Source of the DNA: Euborellia annulipes
Taxonomy: Eukaryota; Arthropoda; Insecta; Dermaptera; Anisolabididae
DNA: 64,000 bases
Reading direction: 5' to 3'
Assembly: GCA_023213315.1 (NCBI GenBank)
Contig: JAKCPI010001932.1
Coordinates: 165,350 to 229,349 of the forward strand
A model generated the notes under the pieces. That model saw only the letters and a program-made list of their open reading frames with translations. It made no database searches and was not told the origin of the DNA. Within the stretch, counting starts at the first letter, position 1. The number at the start of each line of letters is the position of its first letter. Of the stretch, positions 1 to 9,664 are shown piece after piece. The position numbers were made by a program, and so were the translations under genes.

Positions 1-60
1 TTTCGTCAGTACGGAACATTTGAATTTCAAAAATTTATAAGCTATAGTGAAAAATTTTGG
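1..60 (+). repeat. Two-hairpin element relic
   Basis: The text 'cagtacggaacatttgaat' followed by a 'aaaatttataag' stretch matches the segment just downstream of the 5' hairpin in full copies of the two-hairpin element (compare 30680-30725 and 37655-37695). Neither hairpin is present, and the copy is cut by the window edge. Confidence 0.5.
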
Positions 61-119
61 TTCAGCTAAAGACGGAATGTTCCCGCGGGGCGGCAAGTTT
101 TCTGCAAAAAAAAATCTTT

Positions 120-200
120 CGCAGGGCGGGAAATTTTGGTTGGAGGATCCGTGGTTCAACTCCCGGCGGCGCACCCTTACTTTTTTCCGGTATATGAATT
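120..200 (+). repeat. tRNA-like SINE fragment (family 2), B-box end
   Basis: A B-box-like GTGGTTCAACTCCC lies in a GC-rich stretch ending in CGGCGGCGCACCCTTA, followed by TTTTTTCCGGTATATGA. The same segment occurs on the minus strand at 58784-58861 with a perfect GGTTCGACTCC, so this is a dispersed tRNA-derived repeat and not a tRNA gene. No complete cloverleaf or A box can be drawn here. Confidence 0.5.
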
Positions 201-289
201 AATAAATATTTAATTAGGCTCTATATAAAACATAAATGATTTTCAGGAAGGTGAAGAAAATAGACTTTATTCGGCCCAAAATTATTTAT

Positions 290-580
290 TGCCAATGTCA
301 ACGTTTCGGGGACTATACGTCACCCATCCTCAGGACCTTAAAATACAACACAACAACAAAACTTTACAAATTAAGATAAACTTAAAAGGCAAGATATAAC
401 AGAAAAAAAAGAAGAAAGAGGGGAAAAGTACACTTACAAAGGTCGTAAAAAGTATTTCGTGCCTCCGCCTGATTTTCACCTACAGATATTCATTTAATTT
501 GAAAAAATTTTCCTAAGACCATTATGAGTTAATAGCTCTGAAGATGGTCCTAAATAGGACCGAAACGTCAGCAGTGGGGA
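290..580. repeat. Inverted pair of hammerhead-like motifs
   Basis: The minus strand at about 299-341 reads CCTGAGGATGGG ... CCCCGAAACGTTG. The plus strand at 535-572 reads CTGAAGATGGTCC, loop, GGACCGAAACGTC. In the plus copy the helix GGTCCT/AGGACC is perfect, and AGC after GAAACGTC can pair with GCT before CTGAAGA. The two motifs face each other across about 190 bases, as in other pairs in the window. Whether the RNA is catalytic is not known: one unpaired T sits between the CTGANGA box and helix II. Confidence 0.7.
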
Positions 581-654
581 GGGGGAATTTTTATTCTCAT
601 TCTACTTCATCAATTCAACCAGCTTTTATACCAATACCAAAAAAAAATATTTGC

Positions 655-705
655 CCTGAATAAAAACCCAATGAAAATCCGTCTCGGAGTTTATGCGTTA
701 CACAA
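655..705 (+). repeat. Helitron 5'-end-like fragment
   Basis: The text AATGAAAATCCGTCTCGGAG followed by TTTATGCGTTACA resembles the conserved 5' segment of the Helitron at 56798-57585 (atgaaaatcggtccagtagtttcggag... gcgttac). Only this short piece is present, with no 3' end nearby. Confidence 0.4.
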
Positions 706-804
706 AAAAATTTTAATTATTTTTGGAAAAACTCATTTAGAAATATTCTAAAAATTCAATAATCTTTTAAATAAGTGCGTAGTTTTAAATTCTATGTCGA
801 GATT

Positions 805-1431
805 TTAAGGGGGTTCGGGAGCGAAATGGTTACTCATGTTTTTCCCGATAAGATGGCGTAGTGTGTCATAAAAAGTATGCCCAAAAAATCAAGTAATTCA
901 AAAATTTGCCAAGAGATGTCAGAATGGTAGCTAATAATATTTAATGCATTTGGTTGATTTTCATTGATCTTTTAACAATAAATACTTTATAAATGTTATT
1001 ATATATTATGTATCTTTTATAAAAGCATAAAAATATATAAATATAGGCTAATACTATATCGGCTGTTAGACTAGCCTGCCATCTATTGCAAAAATGCTGA
1101 ACTAATTTGACATTTGATTTTTAAATAAATCATCTAAGCTTATTTTAAAAATTTCTTTATTAATATGTGATTAATAATAACAATAAATTCATTTTTAAAT
1201 TAAAAAAAATTAAAGATTATTGGGACAGATTGTTTTTTTTGTATTTGCTTGATAACAAAAAAATTAATTACGATAATTTTTTAATAAGTCATTAAACAAA
1301 TTATAGCTCGATGTCCCAATAATCTCTTATGGATTTAATTCATTTAAAAAAACCGCATTGAAAAATTCCTTATAATAGTCTAGTTTTTTTTTTTTAAAGT
1401 AAGTTTAGACGTCGCTCCTGAACCCCCTTAA
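805..1431 (+). mobile_element. TTAA-flanked MITE, family T1 (piggyBac-like), complete
   Basis: The element is bounded by TTAA at 805-808 and 1428-1431. Its terminal inverted repeats are GGGGGTTCGGGAGCGA and TCGCTCCTGAACCCCC. TTAA duplication with G/C-rich ends is typical of piggyBac, so it is called a non-autonomous piggyBac-like MITE. It has no coding capacity. An internal hairpin (ATTATTGGGACAG ... GTCCCAATAAT) lies near 1215-1325. Other copies are at 8672-9255, 11021-11643, 16528-16895, 32399-32999 and 60734-61180. Confidence 0.85.
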
Positions 1432-2160
1432 GAGAGATACACCCGCTGGAAGCTTTTCGGCCAAATACGAATACAATTTTATTCTAATCAATCAAATAAT
1501 TTGTAAAATTTAAATGGAACAACAACAACAACAACAACAACGAAGACGTGTAAATCAACTTTAAAAGAGTGAATGAAATTTTCCTTTATTCGAGAGGCTT
1601 CATCATCACCTTCTTATTCGTATTTTTTTTTATAGACTCTATGAGTATAATTTGCTTGCATTGCAACAAGATTGTCGCCCTCGAGGCTCTCAACAACAAC
1701 AACAACAACATCCAAATTGTACTCAAGTTTTTTTTTTCAATACACCTCACTTCATAATGAATAATGTATTTTTTTCGTGGAGATAAATTATCGCTATGGG
1801 ATGCCCAATATATATTACTTAATTCGAAACATTTACTAGAGAAGAAATGGCAATTGTTCTTAGATAACGAAAAAATACAAAGAGGTGACCAGAGAGAGAG
1901 AGAATTAATAACCTTCAGGCAATTCAAAAGAAATGATCGGGCATTCATACCATCAAAAAAAAAGATGTATAAATAAAATATTCATGTAATTATGAAGATC
2001 GTTAGAATATATGGATGGAAATATTAATAATAATAATAGTTTGTGACGTGAAAAGTTAACGAGTTTTTTTTTTTTTTATTAAGGCAAAGGTTCATTGATG
2101 ATCATGAAGAAATTGAAATTCAAATTAGTAAAAAAAAAAAAATATTGCGGCGTGTGTTTA
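1432..2160. other. AT-rich unique DNA, no gene seen
   Basis: The stretch has (AAC)n tracts near 1518-1543 and 1690-1712. Two overlapping frames on opposite strands at 1569-1976 arise from low stop density around these tracts. Neither has a recognisable domain, and codon use is that of the AT-rich background. Confidence 0.5.
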
Positions 2161-2164
2161 AATA

Positions 2165-2768
2165 TCTGGTGTGACTGATCGCATAGCTCACAATTTTCGA
2201 TTACCGAAGATAGGAGTTCTGTGCTTGTCACAACTGATTTTGCATGTCGACATATATTTAGTTTCAAGATGTAAAGTATGGGAAAATCTTAAATAGAAAT
2301 GCCTGGACCACCAATAGATATTATCTCATATATATCGATTATCGTAGTCTTACAAAATGAGAATATACATTTTAAATAGAATCTAAAAAATAATTGATTT
2401 TTGAATTAAAAAAAAAATCGTTGGAGCCAATTTTGAGAAAATCGAAAAAAACTGAAAAAGTGCATCAGTAAAGTACTAGTACTCTTTGGCCAATTTTGTT
2501 CAAAAGCTTCGTGTCACGTCCCATGGGGGTGCCTAACTTAAATATAAAATTTCAACCTCCTAGTTCGTTTCATTATTGAATTATTTTGTTTACAGACCAA
2601 CAGACAGACCATGTCGCAAAAATCACTTTTTTGGATTCAGGGGACCTCAAAACGTGAAGATCCATCAAAATCTCGACATCGAATTTTCGACATGAATACT
2701 TTCTCTCTCTATATACCCAGTATATCCACTATATTAACATATAGGCCTACATAAAGGTAAGAGAAAGT
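2165..2768 (+). mobile_element. Two-hairpin element, near full length, with SINE-tail insert
   Basis: It starts with a decayed hairpin (ATCTGGTGTGACTGATCGCA ... CTTGTCACAACTGATTTT) and runs through the conserved core AAAGTACTAGTACTCTTTGG near 2475. It ends in a TACTTT...AGAGAAAGT hairpin at about 2698-2768. About 55 bases near 2297-2352 (AATGCCTGGACCACCAATAG...) match the tail of the tRNA-derived SINE family 1, so a SINE fragment sits inside. Confidence 0.75.
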
Positions 2769-2859
2769 CAAAATTATAAATACCGAGAAATAATAAATAA
2801 TCTAGTGTTTTTTTTTTTTTTTGTTTTTTTTAACACTCACTCTTTTTTCTCATTCACAC

Positions 2860-3277
2860 CAAAGGCGGATACAAGGGAGAGGGGAGTAAAGGGGATAATT
2901 ACCCTCCCCCCCCCGAGATTTGAAAAAAAAATATTTTTTTTCGAAAAAAAATTTATTTTTCAAAAGGATTCGGACCAGTAGGTTCAATTAAAGTCAAAAA
3001 GTTTTTTAGGGTCAAATAAAGTTTTGTTTTAAAAAAACTTTTTGACTTTAATTGAACCTACTGGTCCGAATCCTTTTGGAAATTGAAAAGAAGGTTCCTG
3101 AGCTTCATCAAAATTTATTTTTAATGTAAAATTTTAAAAATTAAAAATTTGATTTGTATTCATATTCTGTTCAACAAGTACATAATGCGCTTTTAAATTA
3201 CCGAAAGTACCGTAAGAAAAAATTGTGTGCTGTGCGACCAGTCACACCAGACGCCCCCACTTCTGGATCCACCCTTG
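2860..3277. mobile_element. hAT MITE, CAAGGGCGGATCC family
   Basis: Ends CAAAGGCGGATAC and GGATCCACCCTTG are flanked by the 8-bp duplication ATTCACAC (2852-2859 and 3278-3285), the hallmark of hAT. It lies inside a SINE. Interior G and C runs next to the ends are shared with copies at 6879-7144, 7491-7732 and 58519-58775. A near-perfect 47-base palindrome (2961-3007 with 3031-3078) lies inside and is absent from the other copies, so it is probably a further insertion. Confidence 0.85.
2961..3078. repeat. Long perfect hairpin inside the hAT
   Basis: The left arm CAAAAGGATTCGGACCAGTA continues into GGTTCAATTAAAGTC, and its reverse complement lies at 3031-3078, leaving a spacer of about 23 bases. 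Near identity of the arms suggests recent formation or an inverted insertion. Confidence 0.85.
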
Positions 3278-3412
3278 ATTCACACACACATTCACACAGC
3301 CTTTTCGACAACTTAGGCCATTTAAGACTTTGACGATATCCGTTATTTATGAATACATCTATTCTGAGTCCAGGCATTTCTATTTAAGCCATTTGGTATC
3401 CAAATGGCTTAA

Positions 3413-4540
3413 AAAAATATATTTTATATTTCGGAAAAAAGAAACACATTGGTGCAGAGTACACACAGAAAATAGACAATATGTGAGCTGCTCTATTTGA
3501 GCTAATATGTATTAGTGTTATTTATATTTTCTATTAGCGTCAACAAATAGTAGTTTAAACGATAGTTCTCTAACTTTTTTAGTTTCGGGTGATCTTAATA
3601 TATTTCTGAATTTTTTTCTAAATCACTTTCAGGTCTATTTCTAAGCAAAAACGTTAACTTTTAACAACTGAAATCAGTGTAAATTTATTTGAAGATCTCA
3701 AATTGCTATTCTGTAAGCAAAAACTTCAACACCGAAGCATTAACATTTAGTCAAAAGTGTTAAAAATTAATGTCACGCCCAGGAGGTGCTTTTAATATTT
3801 TAACGCCGTATTTAATGCATCGAAATGGTGTCTTGTACCAAAAAGTAAGGTAATAATTTCGATAGATTTGAGATAAAAGCAACATGTTAACGTCGGTTGT
3901 TAAAAGTTGGTTTCGAGAATTTTAACACTGATATTATTACTTTACTTTTTAACCCTTATTAACTCGATAAATCAAAAATTCAATCAAATAGTATTACTCA
4001 CAACGGATAGTTGAAAACCACTCGTCAGAAAAAATCAGTTGACAAATGCAGACACTTACCTGAAACAACAGAAAAAAAAAAATTATTCTATTTATTAATT
4101 ACGATTTGATAAATTTTTTTCCCCCACTCCCTTTCTCTGTTCACCTCCCCTTTCTAATGAATAAATCCTGTTATCCTCGATGAATTAAACCCAATCTCTC
4201 TGGCTCATTTGGTTCAATTGCTACGCAAGTCATATAATCCATTAATAATGGTTGTCTAGCTGCCTGCAGTAGCTTTGATTAAATCGAAATCGGCCCAGGT
4301 GATTTCATTTCTTTTTTTTTTTTTTTTTTTTTGCTTGGCTGCCCTTAATGATTTACGAACGAACAGGAAGCAACAGAGAAAGGAGAGTAGAGAGAGAGAG
4401 AGAGAGAGAGAGGCTGTCTTCTACTCTCAAAACTTGCTCAAGTAGCAGCAGCTTGGTAATAGCTACTGGACTTGGGACTCTTAGCTATAGCTAAAGTGAT
4501 AATAAATTAACACAAATACAAGGGTATTTGAAAATAAAAA
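3413..4540. other. Unique AT-rich DNA
   Basis: No coding frame or repeat end is recognised. It contains a poly(T) of about 22 at 4311-4332 and a (GA)n tract at 4387-4412. A GC-moderate stretch at 4140-4270 could be single-copy sequence but has no readable gene signal. Confidence 0.45.
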
Positions 4541-4544
4541 AAAA

Positions 4545-4650
4545 TCTGGTGTGACTGGTTGCACAGCACTCACTTCGGCAAGAGAAAGTTGTGTTGTGTG
4601 CTTATTACATCAGATTTTTTGAGTCGAGATTTATTTAGTTTCCCATAGCA
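4545..4650 (+). repeat. Two-hairpin element, 5' hairpin only
   Basis: AATCTGGTGTGACTGGTTGC ... TTACATCAGATTTTTT forms the decayed 5' hairpin, followed by GAGTCGAGATTTATTTAGTTT as in full copies. The rest is missing. A hAT begins immediately downstream. Confidence 0.7.
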
Positions 4651-4663
4651 GGTTAGTTAAATT

Positions 4664-4902
4664 CACTAGCGGCCGCAGGGGGGGGGCAGAGGGGCCCGGA
4701 CCCCCCCTCCCATTGGACCGACAAAAATCCAAAAGTTTTATTTAATATTTTAAAACTAAACAAAAAATTATATTTGCCAGAATGTTTTTTATTATTCAAT
4801 GTTATAAAATTTATTTAGAGTGTATTTCAATTTTTTAAATGAAATAAAAACAAAAAAAAATGTGGACCCCCCCCCCTTGACCAAATCCTGGGACCGCCAC
4901 TG
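4664..4902. mobile_element. hAT MITE with GTTAAATT duplication
   Basis: It is flanked by the exact 8-bp duplication GTTAAATT (4656-4663 and 4903-4910). The right end GGGACCGCCACTG and the left end CACTAGCGGCCGC are imperfect inverted repeats of CAGTGGCGG type. Runs of G and C border both ends. It is 239 bp with no coding capacity. Confidence 0.85.
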
Positions 4903-4914
4903 GTTAAATTGACC

Positions 4915-5115
4915 ACTTGCATTTCATAAGTAAATGGGGGGGGGGGGAGCCGAACTTATTATTAAAAAATATCCCCCCTCCTTCCCTGTACAAAAATATT
5001 TTTAAAATACCGGATATAACTGAGCCCCGAGGGGTCCGGACCCTCAAAGCCAAATTTTCGTTAAATTTTTTTTTTTTACCAAATTTTTCCGTTTTTATTT
5101 TTTTTTTTTAACCCT
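4915..5115 (+). repeat. Internal fragment shared with the hAT at 5377-5654
   Basis: The stretch with CAAAAATATTTTTAAAATAC and CCTCAAAG...AAATTTTCGTTAAATTTT is closely similar to 5490-5575. It has no ends of its own. It is probably a decayed copy of the same CAGTGGCGTACC hAT family. Confidence 0.5.
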
Positions 5116-5189
5116 TTCAGAGGCTATTTGGGGTGATAAATTTATTTATTCAATTGAAAATACTTAAGTAACAAGCGGAAACTAAATAT

Positions 5190-5270
5190 ATGTCTACACA
5201 AAAAATCTGGTGTGACAAGCACAGAACACAACTTTCGGAGGTAAGAGAAAGTTGCGTGCTGTGCGACAGT
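5190..5270 (-). repeat. Two-hairpin element, 5' hairpin (minus)
   Basis: CTAAATATATGTCTACACAA, then AAAATCTGGTGTGACAAGCAC, then GTAAGAGAAAGTTGCGTGCTG match the minus-strand reading of the 5' hairpin. The terminal CACACCAGAT arm is replaced by unrelated DNA. Confidence 0.65.
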
Positions 5271-5336
5271 CAAATATGGTTAAAATTTATTTAATACGGA
5301 GTCAAGCAAGCCCATTTTATAAAATTTCACATTGAA

Positions 5337-5710
5337 AAAAATCTGGTGTGACTGGTCTCACAGCACACCTTTCTCCAAAGGCGTACCGAGGCAATTGGGG
5401 GCCTGAGGCGGCACTAGAAGAGGGGCCCTTATATTTAATTTTTTTTTGGGGGGGGGGTGCTCCTCTTTAAATGTCCTTATCCTCCATACACAAAAATATT
5501 TTTAAAATACCGTATATCCCTGAACCCCAAGGGATCAGAGCCTCTCAAAGAGAAATTTTCATTAAATTTTGTTTTTATAAATATATGGGGGTCTATGCCG
5601 GCTCGGGGCCTGGGGCGGACCGCCCACTCCGCCCCCCCCCTCGGTACGCCACTGCTTTCTCTTACCTTCAGTAAACGAAAAGTGTGTTCTGTGTTTTCAC
5701 ACCAGATTTT
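5337..5710 (+). repeat. Two-hairpin 5' hairpin split by a hAT
   Basis: The left half AATCTGGTGTGACTGG...CACACCTTTCTC ends at 5376. The right half CTTTCTCTTACCTTCAGTAA...TTTCACACCAGATTTT begins at 5655. Rejoining across the insertion restores the usual hairpin order, which confirms the nested hAT. Confidence 0.8.
5377..5654. mobile_element. hAT MITE, CAGTGGCGTACC family
   Basis: Ends AAAGGCGTACCGAGG and CCTCGGTACGCCACTG are inverted repeats. The flanking duplication is CTTTCTCC/CTTTCTCT (7 of 8). Its interior is GC-rich near both ends. Overlapping frames in this stretch are an accident of GC content. Confidence 0.85.
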
Positions 5711-5789
5711 TTTCTATTTCTTTTATTTATGCCACGCACTTTTTCAAACAAAAATTTAGATATTGGCCATATTCCCGTATTTGTGGGCC

Positions 5790-5980
5790 TCGGCTCCTGA
5801 AATAAACTATGGATGGTTATTTTTCAAAATTTTAATCAGAGATTTTATACACAATAGAGAATCCTAAATAAATACAAAATTTCATAAGAATTGTAAAAAC
5901 AATTTTAAATGTGTAAAAAGTTAAGGGGAATCGAAATTAACATGAAAATCCCCATTTGGGGATTTAACCATGGCTCTACA
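5790..5980 (+). repeat. Dispersed repeat ending in a CCCCATTTGGGG hairpin
   Basis: GAAATAAACTATGGATGGTT ... ATCGAAATTAACATGAAAAT followed by CCCCATTTGGGGATTTAAC is repeated at 41220-41430 with small indels. The class is not recognised. The short 3' hairpin is conserved between the two copies. Confidence 0.7.
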
Positions 5981-6159
5981 ATATTTATATCAATAGAATC
6001 GAAAGCGATTTAAGAAATAGAAGCCATCTTGATTCGCTCCATTTCTCCCCTTCGGCTATCACTTCACCATAATTATAGGGCTCGAATTGTGACACTAAAA
6101 CCTCAACATTGGGAAATATAATAACACCATTCCGGAAATTAAAATAACAGCAAGTCCTC

Positions 6160-6506
6160 CCTTTTTTGGACTCCGCCCCCCGGCTGACAAACGAGGTCCA
6201 TTACATGGGGCCCCTCGATGTCATCACCATCGAATGATTCGCGGTTAACGAGAATGGGATTTCTTCCCCCCTACCCCTACCCCTTCGTGAGCCCTTTTGT
6301 AAGATTCAGGGGCCGGAAATGCCCAGGCGGTGGTCGACAGAAAAAAAAAAAAAAAAAAGGTGGGAGCAGATGTTAATGGCATCTGCACTCCGCCCCGATG
6401 GCGATGGCATTAAGAGGAGCTCAAGCCCTCTTCTCTTCTCTTCGCTTCTCTCTATGCTTAATGCAGCTTCAAACGATACTTTTGTCGTCCAATTGCTATT
6501 CACCGG
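6160..6506. other. GC-richer unique island
   Basis: About 350 bases of higher GC than the surroundings, with a homopolymer A tract (6340-6358). It resembles no other part of the window. Frames occur on both strands but none is recognisable. Single-copy sequence such as UTR, promoter or exon is possible. Confidence 0.3.
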
Positions 6507-6707
6507 ATGATATTTTATACAACTTGTACTAGCCCTTTCTTTTGTTGGGATTATTTTGGAAATCCACTCACTTGTGTGTGCCGACATCGGAAACAAACAT
6601 TCAAGAGAAAAAAAATAATATATGACAAGGACAACGACTTCTCTGAAAGTGACCCTTTAGAAAAGGCTTTTCAAGAATGGCAAATTGAAAGACTCGAAGA
6701 ATTTTAA
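6507..6707 (+). CDS. Possible short coding frame or terminal exon, unrecognised
   Basis: The 66-codon frame from an ATG ends with the charged segment DKDNDFSESDPLEKAFQEWQ followed by IERLEEF and TAA. This part has acidic and amphipathic helix-like composition, unlike the low-complexity frames around it. The N-terminal half reads like intron translation, so a real exon, if any, would begin near 6590-6610. No domain is recognised and no second copy was seen. Chance is the main alternative. Confidence 0.2.
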   Translation: MIFYTTCTSPFFCWDYFGNPLTCVCRHRKQTFKRKKIIYDKDNDFSESDPLEKAFQEWQIERLEEF

Positions 6708-6878
6708 AAATTTTGATTAAGAAAATTTAGAAAATTTCTCTAAAGGCCTTTGACCTCTCTTTCTTGGCTGCCTCTCCCTCTACACATCTATTTAATTTAA
6801 ATTTGCATTATTATTGAGTGATATGAATGTTTTACCTATAAATTTTAAAAGTCTACTAGTATTGTTGGAAAGTGAGAT

Positions 6879-7144
6879 CAGTGGCGGATCCAGAGGAGTT
6901 TCTCGGGGGGGGGGGGGGGGTAATTTGGTGTGACTGGTCGCACAGCACACAATTTTTTCTTATTATCTGTAATTTAAAGGTGCATTCTGTAGTTGTTTAC
7001 CAGAATATAAATACAAATTTTTAAGTATTAGTTTTTAAAATTTTTATATTATAAATACAATTTTTTTCCAAAAAAATATATTTTTCCCAAGTCTCGGGGA
7101 GGGGATTACCCCTTTACCCACCCCCCCTCTTGTATCCGCCCTTG
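6879..7144. mobile_element. hAT MITE, CAAGGGCGGATCC family
   Basis: CAGTGGCGGATCCAGAGG at the left and CTTGTATCCGCCCTTG at the right are inverted ends. The flanks AGTGAGAT and AGTCAGAG match at 6 of 8, fitting an aged 8-bp duplication. The interior carries a degraded two-hairpin 5' hairpin (TTTGGTGTGACTGGTCGCAC) in the same place as in the other three family members. Confidence 0.8.
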
Positions 7145-7199
7145 AGTCAGAGAGGATTGATAAACTTTTTTAGTGAGTTTTTAGTATCAACTGGTTTAA

Positions 7200-7345
7200 A
7201 ACTGTGAACCATTTTATATATATGTATGTGTAAAATTTATTATTAGTCTATATGTATTTCTTATTGTAGATTTTGTAAGTTTTGTAACTGGCTAAATGGC
7301 TTAGGTCAAAACCCCAAAAAATAAAAAAATAAAAAAAAATTTGCT
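7200..7345 (+). repeat. A-rich retroposon-like tail
   Basis: GTAACTGGCTAAATGGCTTA then AATAAAAAAATAAAAAAAA resembles 53938-53998 (GACTGGCTGGATGGCGAAGG ... AATAAAGAAAA). This suggests the 3' end of a non-LTR family. The body is not recognisable. Confidence 0.35.
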
Positions 7346-7380
7346 AATACGTAGTATCCTGTAGATGAATTTAAGAAATC

Positions 7381-7868
7381 TTTCTTCTTCTTATTACCTT
7401 GCTGTTATTATTCCCATGATACGGGGTCGGCGGTATAGAGGTCGGCGGAATGTTGTTTTTTTTGCGACCGGAAGAAATAGAACAAGCCCGCAAGGGGGGG
7501 GTAAAGGGGGTAATTACCCCCCCCCCCCCGAGATTTAAAAAAATACTTTTTTTTTTTAATGTAAAATTTTAAAAATTAATACTTAAAAATTTGATTTGTA
7601 TTTATATTCTGGAAAACAAGTACAGAATGCGTCTTTAAATTACCGAAATTAAGAAAAAAATTGTGTGCTGTGCGACCAGTCACTCCAGATTCCACCCCCC
7701 CCCCCCGAGAAACACCTCTGGATCCGCTCTTGCCGGCCCGTCGCACTGTCTGACGTCTATTGAAAATATAGAAGCAAGGGACTGACATAAAAGAATAGAA
7801 GGACTGCCAGTCCCAGCTCGGGTAGCTCGTGGTCGCCATCCACGTACCCACAAGATGTGGGCCCCTGA
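7381..7868 (-). mobile_element. RTE-tailed SINE-like repeat, split by a hAT
   Basis: On the minus strand it reads GTGGGTACGTGGATGGCGAC ... GACGGGCCGG and, after the hAT at 7491-7732, CTTCCGGTCGC ... CCGCCGACCCCGT and a GAAGAAGAAAG tail. The same order is found uninterrupted at 62843-63056. The ending resembles that of the RTE LINE at 33570, as expected of a SINE mobilised by RTE. The 91-aa frame here is repeat read-through. Confidence 0.75.
7491..7732. mobile_element. hAT MITE nested in the RTE-tailed repeat
   Basis: It is a member of the CAAGGGCGGATCC family by its interior (TGTGTGCTGTGCGACCAGTC, GAAACACCTCTGGATCCGCT). The flanks CAAGCCCG and CCGGCCCG match at 6 of 8. Comparison with the unfilled site at 62930 (aggccagcccgtcgc) supports insertion with an 8-bp duplication. 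Confidence 0.75.
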
Positions 7869-8445
7869 GTAAATATGAATTTAAGAAATAAACTTTCTAA
7901 TTATTTTGACTACGCCCTCTATTTTATTTAAAAGCTTCGTGCTGGAAGGGGGGGCATCCAGGGTGGGGCTAGGCAAACCAGAGAGTTTAATTAAATATTT
8001 TATAAAAAAAAAAAAATTTAATTTATAGGCTATTAAAAAAATATTTGTATTTTTGTTTGATTTAAAATAAAATAGAATTCTTTTTTAAGGCATTGACAAG
8101 TGTTTTTTAATTAAAAATTTAAATTGGTAATTTAAAAAGAAAATATTTCGCTAATTTATAAAAATACATTGGAAATTTTTTATTGGATGATTCAGGCGAA
8201 TTTTTTTTTTATCCTTCCAACACAATCAAGGTATGTTGATCATTTCAAATAGGGCGGAATGACGCTCAAAAATTTATGTACCTGGTCATTGCATACTCTG
8301 AATATATTTATTTGACTCTACAATGTATGAAATCCACTGTGACACTTTTATAATGACTTTTCGCCAGGTATAATATAATATATTTTTACATTTTTATTGA
8401 TTGTAATACTTGGATTAATTTTAATACCACTTGTATGTATGTAAT

Positions 8446-8490
8446 TATAGCTCTGAAGATGGTTCAAACACGGAACCGAAAGGCCACCTG
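8446..8490 (+). repeat. Degenerate hammerhead-like motif
   Basis: CTGAAGATGGTTC, loop, GGAACCGAAAGGCC keeps the box, a five-pair helix and GAAA, but the GAAACGTC core is changed. No inverted partner is seen within 1 kb. Confidence 0.5.
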
Positions 8491-8671
8491 TGTGAATTAA
8501 ACAATTTAAGAAAAAAGTTGCGTCTCTCATTTTTCCACCCTCTTATGAATATACAGTATTGCGATAAATCTATTTGTTACATTCTAAATCATTTGAAAAT
8601 TTTTATGGCTTCATTCGGGAGGGACGTTGCAGCCAGGAAATTAAATAAAATTTTATGGTATTACGAATGTT

Positions 8672-9255
8672 TTTCCCGCTAAGATGGCGTAGTGTGTCAT
8701 AAAAAGTATGCCCAAAAAATCAAGTAATTCAAAAATTTGCCAAGAGATGTCAGAATGGTAGCTAATAATATTTAATGCATTTGGTTGATTTTCATTGATC
8801 TTTTAACAATAAATACTGTTATTATATATTATTTATCTTTTATAAAAGCATAAAAATATATAAATATAGGCGAAAACTATATCGTCTGTTAGACAAGCCT
8901 GCCATCTATTGCAAGAATACTGAAGTAATTTGACAGTTGATTTTTAAATAAATCATCTAAGCTTATTTTAAAAATTTCTTAATTAATATGTGATTAATAA
9001 TAACAATAAATTCATTTTTAAATTTAAAAAAAATTAAAGATTATTGGGACAGATTGTTTTTTTGTATTTGCTTGATAACAAAAAAATTAATTACGATAAT
9101 TTTTTAATAAGTCATTAAACAAATTATAGCTCGATGTCCCAATAATCTCTTGTGAATTTAATTCATTTAAAAAAAAACCGCATTGAAATTATAATAGTCT
9201 AGTTTTTTTTTTTTTTTTAAATACATGGTTAGACGTCGCTCCTGAACCCCCTTAA
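8672..9255 (+). mobile_element. TTAA-flanked MITE, family T1, 5' end lost
   Basis: From TTTTTCCCGCTAAGATGGCG onwards it is collinear with 825-1431 and ends CGCTCCTGAACCCCCTTAA at 9255. The left TIR is replaced by unrelated sequence. It lacks the internal ACTTTATAAATG present in the first copy. Confidence 0.8.
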
Positions 9256-9466
9256 GGTCCCCTCCAACCCCATCTCTATTTATTTCACAAAACTATATTT
9301 TTATCATTGAAAAAACAAAAATACTAATTGGTATCCAAATCAGGAACTCTATGAAGGCTGATTATTTATAGTTTGAGAAAAATAAAACATAAATTTTGCT
9401 TGCTATGTATGAATAATGACACAATTAAAGAAATGTTAAAAAACAATTTTCAATGAAGATTATTAA

Positions 9467-9664
9467 GATAAGATAAAAAAAAAAGCGAAGCGAATAAAAC
9501 CCACCATTCGCTCTAATCGGGAAGCTAGAACAATAATAAAGAAAATTTACGAGGGCAAGTTGTTGAGTTATGAGCCCCCTGCCGAGAGACGGATTATATC
9601 TATAATTATAGAAAATTTGAAATCTAAAAGGAGAAAAAAGCAGGCGGAAATATTCGGCCATTAG
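9467..9664 (+). CDS. Possible coding relic or exon, unrecognised
   Basis: A stop-to-stop frame without an early ATG translates to a 65-residue Lys/Arg-rich peptide, including NREARTIIKKIYEGKLLSYE and then PPAERRIISIIIENLKSKRR, ending TAG. The mix of charged and aliphatic residues is more protein-like than most frames here. No family is recognised and no repeat copy was seen. The antisense frame is hydrophobic and less plausible. Chance remains the main alternative. Confidence 0.2.
   Translation, partial: DKIKKKAKRIKPTIRSNREARTIIKKIYEGKLLSYEPPAERRIISIIIENLKSKRRKKQAEIFGH

Larger units (their letters stand above)
2808..3410 (-). mobile_element. tRNA-derived SINE family 1, head missing, split by a hAT
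   Basis: Read on the minus strand, the 3' part of SINE family 1 is present. It has the AAGCCATTTGG...CCAAATGGCTT hairpin (3380-3410), GCCTGGACT, and the segment CGGATATCGTCAAAGTCTTA. It ends in GAATGAGAAAAAAGAGTGAGTGT and poly(A), seen as T runs at 2808-2830. The tRNA head with A and B boxes is absent. A hAT at 2860-3277 interrupts it. Confidence 0.75.

Noticed and set aside
7576..7851. 91-codon minus frame starting MGTWMATTSYPSWDWQ
   Set aside because: Matches the RTE-tailed SINE-like repeat (also 62843-63037) and runs through a nested hAT, so it is not a gene.
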